Shown here: positions 62,456-64,000 of the stretch, piece after piece
Layout: each line of letters opens with the position of its first letter
Numbering within the stretch: the first letter of the stretch is position 1
Assembly (NCBI GenBank): GCA_946965045.2
Contig: OX337239.1
Location: 124,001 to 188,000, forward strand
Source of the DNA: Epithemia pelagica
Lineage: Eukaryota > Bacillariophyta > Bacillariophyceae > Surirellales > Surirellaceae
Direction of reading: 5' to 3'
DNA: 64,000 bases
Translations under genes and position numbers: made by a program
Notes under the pieces: generated by a model
Seen by the model: only the letters and a program-made list of their open reading frames with translations
Databases searched by the model: none
What the model was told of the DNA's origin: nothing

Positions 62456-62752
62456 CTAAGTCGTCGTCGTCGTCGTCATCGTCGTGTTGGAGGAGGATGG
62501 TGGTGTATGGTCGGCGGGGAATTGTCCACAGTCGGAAATCACGACATTGACAACAGGTTTGTCCGAATCGCCCGTTTTGGTCGTTTCAATCACCTGAACA
62601 CTTTCCATGCCTTCGACGACATTCCCAAAAACGACATGATGTTTGTCATCCAAATGCGGCGTGGCGGTGGTGGTGACAAAATTCGTGCCTGGACCGGAAT
62701 TGGCCATCGGCTTATGAGTCATTTGGAAATTTTCATCCGACGCCACATGCAC
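62456..62752 (-). pseudogene. Cyclophilin C-terminal fragment, copy B
   Basis: It encodes '[20 protein letters not shown]', '[20 protein letters not shown]' and '[18 protein letters not shown]', ending with Thr repeats. It is longer at the N-terminal side than copy A and includes the DENF element of cyclophilins, but still lacks the GSQ of GSQFF and everything upstream. Confidence 0.75.
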
Positions 62753-62900
62753 ATGAAACCAACGGATCTTTTCGAATAGTGTACTCGTTCACAAGAAAGA
62801 CCAAATAATGCTTTCAATCTTCGTACAAGAGTGAAAGGAGAAGTTCTCCGTGGTGGTCGTGGTAGTTGCAAGGATTCCTGGGGGCGTGGTTTGGTGCAGC

Positions 62901-63040
62901 CGCACGAGCAGCAGCCACCGTCGTGGATGGTAAGAGCGGTGGCAACAAGGGATGTTCGTGACCAATCATGAAGGGAGGAGGATCTTGGTCGTCGTGATCG
63001 CCTTGGAAGCCGTCGTCGTAGTCACTCATCTTGGTTTCTT
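62901..63040. other. Short spacer
   Basis: It lies between duplicated segment B and the stop of the last gene. Nothing recognised. Confidence 0.4.
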
Positions 63041-64000
63041 CTACTCCTTCTGAGCCGTTGTTGAGACAACTTGAAGGATGTTTGATGGAGTCCTGACGGT
63101 GGAACTGGAGGAGGCGACCCAAACCGCAAATTTTCCCCTTTTAGTATACAAAACAGGGCCCCTCTTCAACCAAAGATTCTTGCTCGAAACGGTTATGGTT
63201 CGCTGGTCTCGAGCTTGTGGAGATTGGCACCAGACGACTGGGTAGATGCTGCAGCATCCTCGGTTGTTGTCGACGAGTCTCCCAGAGTCTCGGTTCGGCC
63301 AGGAGGATGAAACTGTATCATGATCCATGGCCATCGTCGTCGTTGCCTGCCAGGCTCGTGTCAAGTGCACCGAGACTCGATTGCTTTGGACACGGTACAA
63401 ATGGCCATCTGTCCAGACAATGCGGTGCGCATACGGCCCCAAGGACAAGGCAGCCAATCCAGCCATGCCCGCACCCAATTTCAAGACGGTTCCCAAGACC
63501 ATGGGTGTCGTCGTCGTTGCATCGGGTTCTGGTGTTTGTGACGGCGACAAGAGGGGCAAGAATTCCCTAGTTTGGTGCTTGTCTGGATCGGTAGGAACAG
63601 TGCTCTTACTTGTTTTCCGCAAGACCAATTGCTCTTGTAGTTCCTCATTCAAGGCCCACGTCAAGGGTTTCTCGGCATCCCAAACAACCACATTGCCCGT
63701 GTTATCAATCTGATTCTTGTTGTGATTGGGAGCCAATTCGTGGAGGGAAAAGTGGTGCCGCGACATGCCCCGCACCAACACGTACCGACAGCACTCATTC
63801 GTGGTGTCCTGTGGTGGTTGCGGCGGCATGTTGTTGTTGTTGTTGTTGTTGTTGTTATTGTTTGGGATACTGCAGGAAATGGGATAGCACTGGCTTTGAT
63901 AACGATCACGTTGATGGAACGGACGATTAGGAACAGGGCTGGTCAGTTCAATAAAAAGGTGAGCCACTGCAGCAGCATCCTTTTTGGTGTGCGTTCCCCT
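63041..64000 (-). CDS. Unidentified protein, 5' end beyond the window
   Basis: The minus-strand frame enters from the window edge ('KDAAAVAHLFIELTSPVPN'), has a poly-Asn run from GTT repeats (about 63825-63860), then 'MPPQPPQDTTNECCRYVLVR', 'WDAEKPLTWALNEELQEQLV', 'LGAGMAGLAALSLGPYAHRI' and 'VQSNRVSVHLTRAWQ', stopping at 63041. The Gly/Ala-rich hydrophobic stretch could be a membrane segment. A 381-base part (63344-63724) is duplicated in inverse orientation at 37997-38377. Downstream of the shared part the composition turns Ser/Arg-rich and may be intron or decay. No family is recognised. Confidence 0.5.
   Translation of the reverse strand, partial: RGTHTKKDAAAVAHLFIELTSPVPNRPFHQRDRYQSQCYPISCSIPNNNNNNNNNNNMPPQPPQDTTNECCRYVLVRGMSRHHFSLHELAPNHNKNQIDNTGNVVVWDAEKPLTWALNEELQEQLVLRKTSKSTVPTDPDKHQTREFLPLLSPSQTPEPDATTTTPMVLGTVLKLGAGMAGLAALSLGPYAHRIVWTDGHLYRVQSNRVSVHLTRAWQATTTMAMDHDTVSSSWPNRDSGRLVDNNRGCCSIYPVVWCQSPQARDQRTITVSSKNLWLKRGPVLYTKRGKFAVWVASSSSTVRTPSNILQVVSTTAQKE

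Larger units (their letters stand above)
59870..62900 (+). repeat. Segmental duplication, copy B (about 3.0 kb)
   Basis: This is the direct-orientation counterpart of 41325-44131. It is longer because it has a T-rich minisatellite at 60150-60245, a small tandem word near 60845 and about 80 bases at 62718-62800. It carries the same three gene units in the same order and strand. Confidence 0.9.

Noticed and set aside
1-64000. Transfer RNA and ribosomal RNA genes
   Set aside because: No cloverleaf with matching acceptor stem and TTCGAAT-type loop could be found by eye; the few GTTCGA words lack partner stems. A covariance search was not possible here.
1-64000. Retrotransposon or virus-derived genes
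   Set aside because: No reverse transcriptase (YxDD), integrase, gag zinc knuckle, long terminal repeats or capsid-like motifs were recognised despite the repeat-rich right half.

Overview
This window looks like nuclear DNA of a stramenopile, most plausibly a pennate diatom; the species cannot be fixed from the sequence. The evidence is short GT-AG introns of about 100 bases, long intergenic spaces, no operons, heavy Asn, Gln, Ser and Thr low complexity, 'PSxxPS' secreted-protein repeats, leucine-rich-repeat (LRR) receptor-like proteins with an N-terminal anchor, and a urease maturation gene (ureG) beside a Spinster-type transporter. Starts given here are ATG codons unless stated otherwise.

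Layout. 0-9 kb: a protein with two TIR-like halves, a Kelch propeller, a small membrane protein, and two inverted fragments of a gene family described below. 9-17.4 kb is the densest intact stretch: an LRR receptor-like gene with one intron, a mucin-like secreted protein with an IgGFc-binding-type domain, a basic low-complexity gene, and a 12-cysteine secreted protein. 19-22.7 kb holds a large paralog of that basic gene. 26.1-26.7 kb holds a cluster of inverted repeats, including a 147-base near-perfect hairpin. 27.8-29.4 kb is an intact aminoglycoside-phosphotransferase/CHK-like kinase gene. 30-38.5 kb is mostly gene debris: a multi-KH (vigilin-like) protein, a HAT-repeat protein and an ABC transporter. 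41.3-44.1 kb and 59.9-62.9 kb are two direct copies of one segment carrying an anchored coiled-coil protein, a TPR-like gene and a cyclophilin tail. Between them lie an intact ankyrin/coiled-coil gene and broken pieces of a patatin lipase, a CIA30-SDR protein, UreG fused to an MFS transporter, an IQ-motif membrane protein and an ACC-synthase-like aminotransferase. The last kilobase carries a gene running off the window end; part of it is duplicated in inverse orientation at 38 kb.

The genes do not form one pathway. The main theme is duplication and decay: a low-complexity family recurs at four loci, segments are copied directly and inversely, and many reading frames break beside homopolymers. 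Some of those breaks may be assembly indels. Others, such as internal stop codons and chimeric joins, look like true pseudogenes. The most unusual items are the 26.5-kb hairpin, the hairpin-rich minisatellite shared by the two duplicated segments, the MFS-UreG-His-rich chimera, and the four-locus family.
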